Positions 34,872-46,557 of a stretch of 64,000 bases of DNA are shown here, piece after piece; the stretch's first letter is position 1; every line of letters begins with the position of its first letter. The notes beneath the pieces were generated by a model. The model was not told where the DNA came from, ran no database searches, and was given only the letters and a program-made list of their open reading frames with translations. The translations under genes were made by a program, and so were the position numbers. The DNA is from Neofusicoccum parvum (lineage: Eukaryota; Ascomycota; Dothideomycetes; Botryosphaeriales; Botryosphaeriaceae), in contig CP087210.1 in NCBI GenBank assembly GCA_020912385.1, forward strand, positions 868,001 to 932,000, given 5' to 3'.

Positions 34872-37744
34872 GGTGGTGCGGTGAGGGGCGTGGGCGGTGC
34901 GGAGGATGCGCGGTGTCTTGGGGCGGCGGGGCGGCGCGGTGAAGCATGCGACGGGAGAAAGGCGTGCGGCGGAGCGACTTGGGACAGGTGAGAGACAGAC
35001 GGGGGCGGGCCCGGACGAGTGCGTTTGCGGCGCCGTGTCGCTCCTGGCGTGGTGGTGCGCGGTGTCTTGCTGCTCGTCCAGGGCGGCCGTTATCGTGTGC
35101 TTGTGCGGCGCTGGGGCTGGTGCGCTCGGGCAGCGGGTGCTGTAAGGGCATCCAGCCAGGGTCCTTGCTAGGCGAGCGGCTGCGATTGGGCGGGGCGCGC
35201 TGATAGTCCGCTCAGGGCCAAAAGCTACGCCAAATACGAAGCAGCAGCGGCTTGAGAGATGGCTTGGGATGCTGCCGCGCTGCTCGCAGATTGCAATTTG
35301 GGCTGCGCCGAGCAGCGCGAACTCTGGCCTCCTTGGCGCCCTGTGGAATGCGCGCACGTGTCACCTTGCCTCATCTCCTGGCGGCGGAGAGGTTTCACGC
35401 TGAGGAGCTGGCCCAAAGCAACGCGCGCTGCCGTGGCTGCGGGCGTAGGGCCTCGAGTCCCCGGCCCGTCTCCACCTGGAGCCAAACCGCGCCCTGCAAC
35501 ACTGCCCAGCCCGCCCGAACCTGCGCGCTCGGCCAGCGCCCCAGCCCGCCCGCTGCCCGCCGGCCTCCTCGTATCTCAGCGCTGCCTGCAAATTTAGCAC
35601 TGCTGCGCGCCCCGTCGCCTGACGCTTCTCCACGCCGCCCGCCGTCCCACCGCATCCCTGCTCCCGCCGGCCGCCCTCAGTGGCTTGTTTCAGCGCCGGC
35701 GACGTCGCGGCTCTGCGGCAGCCCTGCCACGCCTGCCCCTACGCAGCCCGCTGCTGCACGCCCGCAAATCGTCATAAACGCGGCGTCGTCCCGCAAATCG
35801 CCCGTGGCTCGCAGCCTCCGTCTCCCATGGCGTCGACTAAGGCTGCTCCGCTATACGAGTCGCGTCGCGCCCATACGACGCCGCCGGAGCTCGAGCCGCG
35901 CCCTACACGAGCCGGCAGCTCGAGAAGCTTCGCACCCAGAATCGCACCGCTGCCGACCGCTGCCGACCGCTGCGACTGCGCCCGGCAGCACGTTCTGGAG
36001 GATCAGTTCCCCCTCCGATCCGGCAATCAGGAGGCCCTGTCCCGCCGACGCCAGTCCAAGTGGTCCCCGCGGCCGGCCTTGCGCCAAGGTTTCCTCCCGC
36101 AGAGCGTTTCGTGCAGATCTGACGTCGCACTCCCAAGCCACAACTGCTGGGGTCCCGGTCGTGGATTCGTCTACCTCTTGCAGCCCTTTCTCCTGAGTGC
36201 TTCTCGAATGATTCAGACCGCCTTTCTACCGGCTTCTCCAATGCCAGCCCCAGGCCCATTTGTTTGTGTTTACGTTAAACACCAGACACCGCCCTACGCA
36301 TCCGGCGAAGCCTTCATGATGATGTGCCTGCGAGGTTGCGCTCTGCCATTGCGTGACGTCCTCTGACATCAGCCTCCCTCCCATCCTGCCCATCATGGCT
36401 GCATTCAGGCGAGATCGCTCTCGTTGGGCAAGCGATCATCACGGCCCACAGAGGGCATTGCTTCTACCCGACACCTGAGTCGGGGCCCGAGCGATGTGCG
36501 GTCCGAGAGTGTTTCTGCCCTATAGCAACGTGCCAGAAATAAGTAGTTCGTACGTACGCCTGTTCTGACCACGTTGGACCATGGCGGCCCTGCAACAATC
36601 TGGGAGCACGAGAAATTCACCAGACACCACCCACATGTCCGGACGAATCGGCTCAACGGAAGGAAGCTCGATCGTGTACTATGACTCTCTCCACCTGGCA
36701 TGAGCTTGTCTTACGAGTGCAAAGTTCTCAATTGGCGTCCGAAGAGCTGATTTCTTGCAATGTCCCACATCGGAGACGCCGAGCACGCCGGCACCCAAAG
36801 GATTCACCGGTGATATTATTCCAGTACTGCTGCATGCCCCGCCTGCGGTCCACGGGAGAACATGGCGGGATTTGGCGACGCCGACGTGATTCGCCGTTCG
36901 GCATTTTTACGCACCAGAAACTCGACGAGCTACAGGAGAAGTCAAAGTCGCTATTTTTGTCTGAACCCCCGCCCGCCCGTTTCCTACGCTATGCCATAGC
37001 TTGGCGGTCGCAGAATACGTGTACGTGATGATACCTACCGGTTTATGTAACCTGAGGCGGTGCTCATGCCCTGTGGCCGCCAGTGCCGGAGCATTAAGGG
37101 GCTTGAGCCTCATGACAAGCTTCCCTAAGAGCCGCAGGGTCACCAGCCTGGGTGTAGGGCTGGGTGACGAGGTGCACTGGCGTTGTGGCTGCGAGAAACA
37201 AATCTCGGGCTCCGGCAGGCGGGATACGAGGCCCCAATGTGGCGTGGCTTTGCTGGAGACGGCTGCGGCCACACGGTTTCCCTCATGTTCCCTTTGACCA
37301 TCAAACCAACATTGCCTACAAAGTTCCACGCGTAAAGACCATGCATGAGAGACCTGTCGGTTGCAGCTTCCCGAGATACTTTGAATTTGAGCATGTCGAA
37401 GAACGATAGAAGAAAACCCATCCGAAGCACGCGGGGCAACGAAGGGCGATGCAGTGTTATACAAGGCAGGTTGCTATAGGCTGCGCATACTCGTCAGGTA
37501 TTCTGAGGCAAGCGAGCACAGTGCCATCTGCAGTGGTGTGGAAAAGGAGCTCAGGGTCTTGTGTTCCTGGGAGGCGGCCCGGCTTACGTTTGTGGTCTAG
37601 CGGGCGGAATAATATATCCCGCGAGCTCCGGCCCACCGAGCAGACACAGGCGAAGCGAAACTTTCGATATCGCTGTGAGACGACGCCGACGACGACAATA
37701 TACCCACGCACCCTACCTCGACCACCACCCGATAATCCTGCAAA
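34872..37744. other. Divergent intergenic region
   Basis: About 2.9 kb between the starts of the 1277-residue protein gene and ribosomal protein uL14. From 34.9 to 36.2 kb it is GC-rich with overlapping frames lacking domains. A 10-bp palindrome CGTACGTACG lies at 36549-36558. A TATA-like ATATAT at about 37611-37616 is some 130 bp before the uL14 ATG. Confidence 0.45.
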
Positions 37745-38618
37745 ATGGCATCCAAGAGAGGGTACGTCATCTAGTCCCCGCGAAAACCGCTGCCGCCGCG
37801 GGCGCAGTCTGGCATGGGAGAGGACGAAGGCGTCGGAGCTGCGGGACTGGCGATTTGGAAAGGGCCTTTGAAGCTGACATTCTCCTCGCTACAGACGCGC
37901 CGCCACCGGCAACAAGCTCAAGATGACCCTCGGTCTTCCTGTGTACGTTCAAGCCCCGCACCGATTTCTACAACCATGACAGCCTTCGGCCCGCTCGAAA
38001 GACAGCCTCGAAGCAACCGCGCGCATATGTCCACGCGATTCACACTGCGAAACGAACGATAGACTGATCATTTCTCCAGCGGCGCCGTCATGAACTGCTG
38101 CGACAACTCCGGTGCCAGGAACCTGTACATCATCTCGGTCAAGGGCATTGGTGCGCGCCTGAACCGCCTGCCGGCCGGTGGTGTCGGTGACATGGTCATG
38201 GCGACCGTCAAGAAGGGCAAGCCTGAGCTGAGGAAGAAGGTCATGCCCGCCGTCATTGTCCGCCAGAGCAAGCCCTGGAGGAGGGGAGACGGCATCTTCC
38301 TCTACTTCGAGGACAACGCTGGTGTGGTACGTGCACATCCTTCAACGCCCGGATATCGGATGGGGAGGAAATCGGGGAGGACATGGAACAAAAAGGGATC
38401 TATTTGGGAGCGCGTAACGGCTGACGTGTTGAGGTGCAGATCGTCAACCCGAAGGGAGAAATGAAGGGCTCGGCTATCACTGGCCCCGTCGGCAAGGAGG
38501 CTGCTGAACTCTGGCCTGTAAGTCTTTCCCCGCGCTCCCCGCGAGCAAGGACGAGGGATGAAACATATACTGACGATCCGCATAGCGTATTGCCAGCAAC
38601 TCCGGTGTCGTCATGTAA
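37745..38618 (+). CDS. 60S ribosomal protein uL14 (L23)
   Basis: 140 residues, the normal eukaryotic length, from five exons: 37745-37761, 37895-37942, 38080-38326, 38440-38517 and 38586-38618. The first exon codes for only MASKRG plus one shared base pair position and the last for ten residues plus stop. The family is unmistakable: [69 protein letters not shown] split over exons 3 and 4, and WPRIASNSG at the end. uL14 sits at the subunit interface of the large ribosomal subunit near the GTPase-associated region. Four introns in a 423-nt CDS, placed near both ends, are typical of highly expressed fungal ribosomal protein genes. Intron-encoded snoRNAs were considered but no box pairs were recognised. 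Confidence 0.97.
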
Positions 38619-39984
38619 AGCGTTTCTTGCTTGGGGTCTCCTTTATCGGTTTTCACGTGGGGAAAATAAGGGTGGCGTGCATTTGGTCGCCCGGGTTCAT
38701 ACCATCAGACTACTTCACGGTAGTGAAATGCAAAACGAAAACATGAACACCACAAACCCACATACTCTGAACTCTTCCGAGTGTTTGTTGCTCCGGCGAT
38801 TACACACCCACATCCTACCGAATCCAGTGTTACAGCGAAAGTCGCTTTCGGGACACATATCTAAAGGTTAGCCAGCTTTGGCGGAGCCAAGGAATTAGGA
38901 GCAGTGCTGCCAGCGTCAAAATCCGCAAGCGCGAACGAGCGAGCCCACAAGTCAACCCTCTGGGAATGTGACTTGGGGATAGCAGTGCAGAAGCGAAATA
39001 CGTCGGCTTGAAACGAAATGACAAACGCAGTCGCCTTAAAACACAGCATCGCTTCTCCACATGCTTTTGATATCGCCGCAACCATTAACCTAAGTAATTC
39101 GCCCTGTAATATGGAAGTAGTCTGCGTGTTACGGCAGGTGAACCCAGCCGTCATGAGTGTAAGAGTGCCATTCATGAGCAAGCACCTTAAATTTCGGCTT
39201 TGAGTGAGAGCACACGCCATCCCTTGAGCTACTTTCAACTCTCAATATACACGTCATCTCTTCCTATATTCCAATAATCTCACATGCGTACCACTTCCCC
39301 TTGGCAAATCTCGCCATCTCAATCACCTGTGGATACGTTCGCTCAGGACTTCATTTTCTGATTTTCACATAGGCTTTATTTTGCACTCGTGCATTGAAGC
39401 TGCTTGTGAATGACACCCTTCAATGTAAAATAGCGAGCATGCACCTGAAAACTGACTCGATCCGCAGATACAATACTTACCTAGAAAACCGGCCGTATGA
39501 GTGGGTATCACACATTTCCTTTGGCCGCATGACACTAAGCAATCCGTCATTTCGCCTCTCTTACATTAGAGTACCCAGCTCATATGCTTCACGTGCAGTG
39601 CTGCAAACTCAAAGCACAAGCGTCCATCTGTCCATCGTCTTAATGCCTCTTTCTCATAGACACGGAATACCGGATAGAATAATCATTAAACACAACAATA
39701 TCCACACGTGTAAGCTCAAAAAAAAGTGGAATGCAATGGGTGCTCATGCCATAACAACGACCATTTTTGTACCCCGTTACCCAGATTTTATACTGCTCGG
39801 CGCCCATTGATTCCCATGATCGAAAGACGAAAAGGAAACAATACGAAAAGGAGAAAGCACCAGGAGTCCCAACATCCAAAGAGCTCATTTCATTCTAACT
39901 AGTATCCCGTATAGTGACTTCCCTGTAATGTAATGCCGTTCGAGGGCGTGAGAAACGTCTGGCCCAACCATGCTGTCACGGCCT
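38619..39984. other. Intergenic region between convergent genes
   Basis: 1.4 kb between the convergent stops of uL14 and the epsin-like gene, relatively AT-rich. Only short open frames; nothing recognised. Confidence 0.5.
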
Positions 39985-41803
39985 TCAACCAAGCAAATCA
40001 TCCAACCCGCTGCTCCCAGTCTTCTGCTGCGAGCCGCCTGCCGCGGGAGCAGGAGATGACTGCGCGGCCGGGGCACCCCACAGTCCAGTGGTTGTCTTTT
40101 GCTTGGCCAGATCTGCCATGGTGACCTTTGACTGCGGCTGCGAATTCTTCTTCGTGGCCATGCCGGACAGCAGGCCTGAAAAGGCGTCGCCACCGGCGGG
40201 CTTCTTGGCGACACCGCCGATGCTACCAGTGGGCGACAGGACGCCGGGGGTACCGCTGCTTCCACCAGTCTGGTTGGTGGCAAGCGCTGGCGCAATCGGG
40301 ACCGACGTGAAGTAGTTGGGCTGGCTGGGAGCATAGCCACTGGGCTGAGCCAGCGGCGGCGGGGAGAAGGCGGAGGTGCTGCTGAGGGATGGTGTGTGCC
40401 GTGCGCTTGAGGTGCTAGGCGCGGGAGAATTGATGGAAGAAAAGAGGTCGTTGATGTTGGAAGCCTGGGCACCGGAGCGCGGCTGTGGTGCTGCGAACTG
40501 AGTGGGCTGGGCAGAGGAAGCACTGGAGGGAGGAGCAAGAACGCCAAAGCCCCCAGCTGCAGGAGCCGGGGCAGCGGCTGGTGCGGGAGTGGCAGACTGG
40601 AAGTCATCAAAGTCGTCGTCGTCCGCAGCACCACCTGACTGCAAGGCACCAAAGTCGTCGGCTGCGGCGGGAGCCTTGCCATTGGACGCCGAGGGAGTTG
40701 GCTCAGGATCGTCAAAGGAGAAGAGGTCGACTTCGGGCTCCTTGGGCTTGGGAGGCTCCTCTTTCTTCTTGCTGGAGACGCCACCACTAGTCTCCCGTCT
40801 GACACCGGCTCTTTGCGTGTCCGCTTGTCTCCTGCTAGGCGCAGCAACAGCGCCCTCGTCGTACTCGTCGTACTCGTCGAACCTTTCTCGCCTGCTGCCC
40901 GAGCCGTGGTATCCGCTGTCCGACTCGCCGCCAAAGCCACCGCCGTCGCCGTAGACGCCTCCACTGAAGCCTCCATAGCCACCGTTGCCGGCACCTCCAG
41001 TCTCGCTGCCGAAACCACCATAGCGACTGCTGCTCGAAAAGCCGCCTCCAAGGCCGGCACCACCTTCGACGCCAGTGTACTTGTTACGGGTAGCCCTGGC
41101 CTTCTTGCGCTCTGATCGGATGCGCTCCACATCGCTAAGCAGCTCGCCCAACTCCTTTGCCCGGTTGCGCACGTTGATGCCCTGGTCCTTGCCGTTCATG
41201 TCGATATAGTGGAACTGGCGCAGCATCTTGAGAAGAGAGAGGTGGGATCGCGCGTCGTCGATGACACGCTCGGAGCCATTTTTGATGAGGAATTCGAGGA
41301 GTTGCAGAGCCTATTTCTGGGTCAGAATCGCGACAGGTGACAGGTTCAAGGCGCGAACCTTGTAGATTTGCCGCCACTCCTCCGCAGACTTCTCGGTGAA
41401 ACGCTTGTAGATCATGGGCATGATCTCGTTGAGCAGCTGGCTGGGGCACTGTTTAGCGCGCAGGAAAAAGGACAGGGTGTTGCGGAGCGACTGACTAGTT
41501 GTACGTGCCATTCGCGATCTCCTGCATCAGAGACGAAGATGCTCCCCTGGGCATGTCAGCGGCGGAGTAGGCGACAAGCTGCGGCGCAATGCTCACCAAG
41601 GCTCGTTGTTGGTAGCCTCGCGCACCTTCGCCTCCATCTCGGTGTAGTTCATGACGGCTGGGCTGCTCGTTAGCCATGGCGATGGACGTGGCGCGCGGCG
41701 GTCGGGACAGATGTCGCATACCATTTTGGACCTTGCGCACGCCGGCCTTGAGGTCGTAGAGCGTGAGGTTGCTCACTTTGTCCTTGAGGCTGTCGATGTC
41801 CAT
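39985..41803 (-). CDS. Epsin-like clathrin adaptor (ENTH domain, Ent3 type)
   Basis: 533 residues from exons 41803-41722, 41657-41597, 41546-41496, 41440-41359 and 41310-39985. Four short introns break the N-terminal ENTH domain (about residues 10-150: NYTEMEAKVREATNNEPWG, ANGTYNYQLLNEIMPMIYKRF, ALQLLEFLIKNGSERV, RNRAKELGELLSDVERIR). ENTH domains bind phosphoinositides. The long tail is disordered: a Gly-rich stretch, then acidic-phenylalanine motifs DLFSFDD and DDFDDFQ. The second fits the DFxDF motif that in yeast Ent3 binds gamma-ear domains of AP-1 and GGA adaptors, pointing to trans-Golgi/endosome traffic rather than endocytosis. A second small motif, LDDLLG, ends the protein. No ubiquitin-interacting motif is evident, which also favours Ent3 over Ent1/2. 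Confidence 0.92.
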
Positions 41804-42763
41804 CTTGGGCGCAGGCACAGCGGCGGCGGGCGGGCTTGGGGGAGGGGTGGTGGTGCGGAGGTCAATTCGGCAGTCTGTCCTTGTCCCCCAAGCGGTAGAG
41901 AGCTGGGCTTGGCGGCGTGGTTCCGGGGTTCGAGACACCCGACGCTCGCCGCTCTGCAGAACGCGTCCTGGCACTCCTGCGCAGCGCCCGGCAGCCGGCT
42001 CGCTCGGAGCCGTTCACAGTGGCAGCGGGAGCCTGCAGCTGCCTGTGCGGGCCGTCGCTGGCCTGCACATTCCGCCGAGTGCGTCCTCGACAGCGCTGGC
42101 GCGGCCGCTCGCCATCGACGCATGCCCGACCGCCGCTCCCGGCACCGCATCCCTGGCCGCCCCCGGAGCCTCCTGCTGCCCACGTGACCCGTTCTCCGGG
42201 CGCGCGCTGCCACTGCCAGCGGTGAGCGATGCGGCCGGCCTGAAGAGCGTTCGCACGGCCGGCGCACTGCTGGGATGGCCGAGGAAGCGGCGGAACGCGG
42301 CGCGGCACGTGACGCGCGATGGAATCCGGTGCGTCAGTGCTTGCGTCTCCAGCGCAGCGCAGCTCGACGCTTCTCACCCATCGCACGCGGTCCAGCACGC
42401 CCAATTGCCCCCAATCGCCCGCCGCAAGCTCCATCGAGCTCCCCCCCTGCGCGATCCCACCACCTTCCCGTGCCGGTACGTGTGCTGCCCCCTCCACCGC
42501 GGCGGCAGAGCGCGCTGGGGAGCTCCAGCCAACTCTGAGCTCTCCGATCGCCCGCAGCCCTCGCCTTGGGCGCTGCGCAGGCGCTGGGCGCTCACTGCTG
42601 CCAGCCTCGTTTCCCCACCATGACGACGCATGTGCATTAGGGCAGAGCTTGCGGAGGCAGGCACAGCCCTCCCCCAGCGTCGCGCGGCAGCCCAAGGCGT
42701 CTCACTTTTTCCCGCTGCTCAGCTCACGTGCAGCAGCCGCTAAACCCGAACCAAGGCAGCACG
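41804..42763. other. Divergent promoter region, GC-rich
   Basis: 960 bp between the starts of the epsin-like and cyclophilin genes. Overlapping GC-rich open frames on both strands show no domain. A tRNA-like T-loop match (GGTTCGAG near 41927-41934) does not form a T stem. Confidence 0.5.
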
Positions 42764-43244
42764 ATGGCCGCGTTCCTCCCGAGGCGGGGCTGCGCCGTTC
42801 CACGTATTTTCTACCCCTCCAAGGGCCCCTCCTCCCGCTTCTCCTTCAACACACCACACCACCGCCTCTTCCAATCCACTCCCTCTTCCATTAGAAACTT
42901 CCACGCTTCATCAGCAAACATGACTGTCAAGGTTTTCGTACGTCGCCGCCGCCCTCCCCGCTGCTGCTCACTGCTAACCGCTGCTGACAGTTCGACTGCG
43001 AGTGGGAGTACGTCGTCACCGCTCCGCATTGACTGCCGTCTCATGCTGACCGCATCACTCCAGGGGCCCCGAGGTCAGCGTTGACGCCAAGGGCAACGTC
43101 ACCTCCACCGGCGCCGTCAAGGAGCAGTCCGGCCGCATCAACTTCGAGCTCTTCGACGATGTCGTCCCCAAGACCGCCGAGAACTTCCGCGCCCTCTGCA
43201 CCGGCGAGAAGGGCTTCGGCTACCAGGGCTCGAAGTTCCACCGT

Positions 43245-43277
<33 letters not shown>

Positions 43278-43722
43278 TTCACCCGCGGCAACGTGCGTCC
43301 TCCCTTCTCATAATCGCGACGACGCTGGCGTCATCGCTGCGTCGCTGGCTATGCTGACGACTGCGCAGGGCACTGGTGGCAAGTCCATCTACGGCGAGAA
43401 GTTCGCCGACGAGAACTTCAAGCTCCAGCACGCCAAGCCCTTCCTGCTGTCCATGGCCAACGCCGGCCCCAACACGTAAGGGGAGCCCCGCACCGCTCCA
43501 TTGGGCATCGGCTAACCTAGTTGTCACAGCAACGGCTCGCAGTTCTTCGTCACCACCGTCGTCACTTCGTGGCTCGACGGCAAGCACGTCGTCTTTGGCT
43601 CTGTGCCCGACGGCGACGTCGACTCGTACAGGGTCGTCAAGGCCATCGAGGCTTGCGGCAGCGGCTCGGGCGCCATCAAGTACAAGAAGGCCCCCTCCAT
43701 TGTCAAGTCTGGCCAGCTGTAA
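42764..43722 (+). CDS. Cyclophilin-type peptidyl-prolyl isomerase, mitochondrial and cytosolic forms
   Basis: 239 residues from exons 42764-42937, 42991-43007 (17 nt), 43064-43292, 43369-43475 and 43530-43722. The isomerase core is clear: [36 protein letters not shown] (catalytic Arg and Phe), [44 protein letters not shown]. Compared with minimal cyclophilin A there is a short insertion near the N-terminus ([17 protein letters not shown]). The first 52 residues ([16 protein letters not shown] ...) are basic, hydroxylated and acid-free, a mitochondrial presequence; a second ATG at 42920 starts a 187-residue form at MTVKVF. In Neurospora crassa one cyclophilin gene is known to give both mitochondrial and cytosolic proteins, and the layout here fits that. 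Target of cyclosporin A in fungi. Confidence 0.95.
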
Positions 43723-44248
43723 ACGGCTTGCTTCCCTTTGACGATGACATGAGTTGACGAGCAGCCGGCTGGCCGTGTTGGAAATTCACCATTAGTGAGG
43801 GGCAGCCGGCAGGGCTGCGGGGTAGCAGCAAAAAGTGGCGGTTAGACTAGTAGCGATCCTGGTGCCAATTCAACAACATGATCTCTGCTGTCGCTTGCCG
43901 TGTTCCATGCTCTCTCTTGTGCGCCCGTGACTGCAGAGTGACGTGCTGTGCCGATCTCGCCTGACGGATGGCTGCGCAACGGCGATGCGACTGTTCCGCT
44001 CCACCAGCCTTTGCATCGTCGGTCGGCGCGATTCTTTCCGAATGGCCGGGGCGCTGGACTGATGATTCACCCGGTCTCGTCGAAGAGCGGGTGGACAAAG
44101 GTGGGGCAGGGCGTGGTGCCATGCTGGTCGCGAAAGGCGCGTCCGATTGCCGCAATCAGCCCATTCGCGCCTCGTCCGTCTCCGGCTCTCTACACCAGCC
44201 CGTTGACCGCGCTTCAACAGCCGTCGTCCAATTGACCTCTTCCCGGCG
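43723..44248. other. Intergenic region
   Basis: 526 bp between the cyclophilin stop and the PLP-enzyme start, both on the plus strand. No gene or clear promoter element was seen. Confidence 0.5.
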
Positions 44249-45508
44249 ATGGCCCCTCCCTCCTCCTCCACGCCGGCCTACAACCCCGCCACCATCGCCA
44301 TCCATGGCGACGACTGGCTGAACAAGGGCACCGACGTCGCCCCCGCCCTCCATGTGTCTACCACCTTCCGCTACAAGCACAACCCCGACGAGCTCGTGCC
44401 CTTCTTTGAAGCCGAAGAGCCCGCGACGACCGACTTCCCGCCCGTCTACAGCCGGCTGACCGCGCCCAACACCACGCGCCTCGAGGCACTGCTGTCCCAG
44501 TTGATGCACGGCCGGGCCCTCACGTACTCGTCCGGCCTGGCCGCATTCCACGCCATGATGGTATACCTGCGGCCCAATGTGATCGCCATCGGGCACGACA
44601 AGCTTGGGGGATACCACGGCTGCCACGGGGTGCTGGCGCTGCACACCAAGATGCACGGGCTGAAGCTGGCAGACCTGCACGACGAGGCGACCTGGGACGC
44701 GCTGGGGCTGGCCAAGGGCGACGTCGTGCATGTCGAGACGCCGCTGAACCCCACCGGCGAGGCCTACGACATCGCCGCCTTCGCGGACAAGGCCCACAGG
44801 CGCGGCGCGTACCTGACGGTCGACTCAACCTTTGGCCCGCCCGGGCTGCAGGACCCGTTCGCGCTGGGCGCCGACGTGGTCATGCACAGCGGCACCAAGT
44901 ACATCGGCGGCCACAGCGACATGCTGTGCGGCGTGCTGGCCGTGCCGCCGCACCGCGAGGACTGGTTCTGGGGCCTCTGGAACGAGCGCGTCTTCCTGGG
45001 CAGCACCATGGGCAGCCTGGAGGGCTGGCTGGGCGTCCGCAGCCTGCGCACCCTGGAGCTGCGCGTGCGCGCCCAGAGCCGCAACGCCGAGCGCGTCGTC
45101 GCCTGGCTGCACGAGAACCTGACGGCCGGCGCCGCGAGCAGCGACCCGGCCGCCCGCACCGTGGCTGGCCTGGTGGGCAAGGTCGCCCACGCCAGCCTGC
45201 AGACCAAGGACCTCGAGCAGGGTTGGCTGCGCAAGCAGATGCCCAACGGCTTCGGCCCCGTGTTCGCGCTGTGGATGAAGACGGAGCAGGATGCACGAAG
45301 GCTTCCGAGCAAGCTCAAGCTCTTCCACCACGCTACCAGCCTGGGCGGTGTGGAGAGCTTGGTTGAGTGGCGCCGGATGAGCGACAAGTCTGTCGACCCG
45401 ACGCTACTTCGCTTCTCAATTGGTGCTGAGAGTTGGGAAGACTTGAGAGACGATCTAGCAAGTGGTTTCGCCGCATTGGCAGAGGAGAAGAACGGGGGGA
45501 AGGCGTAA
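44249..45508 (+). CDS. Cys/Met metabolism PLP-dependent enzyme (cystathionine gamma-synthase/lyase family)
   Basis: Intronless, 419 residues, close to the family norm of about 400. Family features: VSTTFRYK near the N-terminus, PPVYSRLTAPNTTRLEALL, cofactor phosphate and ring contacts SSGLAAF and KLGGYHG, HVETPLNPTG, aspartate in LTVDSTFG, and the Schiff-base lysine in MHSGTKYIGGHSD (Lys about 217). The C-terminal domain ends LRFSIGAESWEDLRDDL. Enzymes of this fold perform gamma- or beta-elimination/replacement in transsulfuration and methionine synthesis. The usual YGGT region reads GGYHGC, so substrate cannot be read from sequence; beta-lyase, gamma-synthase and O-acetylhomoserine-type activity all remain possible. 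No targeting signal is visible, so cytosolic. Strongly GC-biased third positions from 44.8 to 45.3 kb. Confidence 0.9.
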   Translation: MAPPSSSTPAYNPATIAIHGDDWLNKGTDVAPALHVSTTFRYKHNPDELVPFFEAEEPATTDFPPVYSRLTAPNTTRLEALLSQLMHGRALTYSSGLAAFHAMMVYLRPNVIAIGHDKLGGYHGCHGVLALHTKMHGLKLADLHDEATWDALGLAKGDVVHVETPLNPTGEAYDIAAFADKAHRRGAYLTVDSTFGPPGLQDPFALGADVVMHSGTKYIGGHSDMLCGVLAVPPHREDWFWGLWNERVFLGSTMGSLEGWLGVRSLRTLELRVRAQSRNAERVVAWLHENLTAGAASSDPAARTVAGLVGKVAHASLQTKDLEQGWLRKQMPNGFGPVFALWMKTEQDARRLPSKLKLFHHATSLGGVESLVEWRRMSDKSVDPTLLRFSIGAESWEDLRDDLASGFAALAEEKNGGKA

Positions 45509-46557
45509 GTGGAATGGTCGAGATGCTGACGATTTGGATGAGAAAGAAAAAATCGCCATGATAATGGGGTTGGGCTTGATGTGAATGAAAAAGTCAAAAG
45601 CAAGAACAGATTCCCAAAGAGGTAGAATAGAAAAGCAGGGATAACTATCCGGCTTTGGGGCCTGAAGAATATGGGTGCGCTTCAAGGTTTACAAAAGATT
45701 CTATAGCCCTTGGAACTTTCAGCGGCGATTTGACGGCAAACATCTGAAGCCAACTGATAGGGTACACTATGGTGAACGGCTAGTCGGAAGCAGATAATAC
45801 ATGTACCCAGGCATATGAGCAAGACTACTGAAGCCCAGATTCTGCGCCGAGAGCAATCATCCACCAGCGCGAGAGGAACAAGAGCGTTGAACCAGCCCTC
45901 ATGGAGAAGGCTGGCTCAACCACAGACCATACGTCCTACGTACGCCCTAGGGTTGTCTCCCATCTTATGCAAGTACTTCATCACCCAATTTATTTAAAAT
46001 AGGCAGTGCAATGCCATGCGGCCTAGGGTGCACATTTTGTTCTTTCATTGTACTGTGTATCCCACTACGTTGCGACTGTAACTGCACGTAAAAAGCAACA
46101 ACTGGTATCGCATGACTCGCTGGTAAGCAAAAAGGGAGAGAGGCGAGTTAATACAAAAGTATAATGGGTTAGGAGGTCGAAAGAACTTGTTAGGGATCGA
46201 GTTGTCGCTACTCGCCAAGTCAAGCCAGCCCCAAACGCGCCCAACGACAGCGAAGTTCCCGCACTTCTCCAACGGGTAGGAAGAATAAAAAGGGAAGAAA
46301 GGTAGCGAGGAAAAAGAAGAAAGAAGCCCATTTTATCCGTATCACTCCACGCCACTCCGCACCTCTTCCGGACCCACCGTTCGTGGCCATTACTAGCACC
46401 GCAGCGTAATAGCAGCGGCTCGCTCTCATAATCCCTCCTATGTACTCCAAGCCCATTTTCCATCGATTCCTTTTTTTTTTCTCTTCCTTTTCATTTAGTG
46501 AACTCCTGGTTGCAGTGGCATTGCCCCAAACCAATCAGTCTATTACCTTTCATCCAT
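45509..46557. other. Intergenic region between convergent genes
   Basis: About 1 kb, AT-rich, with a T10 run near 46470. No gene recognised; likely 3' UTRs of the PLP enzyme and tricalbin genes. Confidence 0.5.

Noticed and set aside
35252..36366. Plus-strand frames of 314 and 228 codons in the leader region
   Set aside because: Overlap each other in GC-rich DNA, no domain, and lie in the divergent promoter of two real genes.
41925..41940. tRNA-like T-loop sequence
   Set aside because: The flanking bases do not pair into a five-base T stem and no acceptor stem could be formed.
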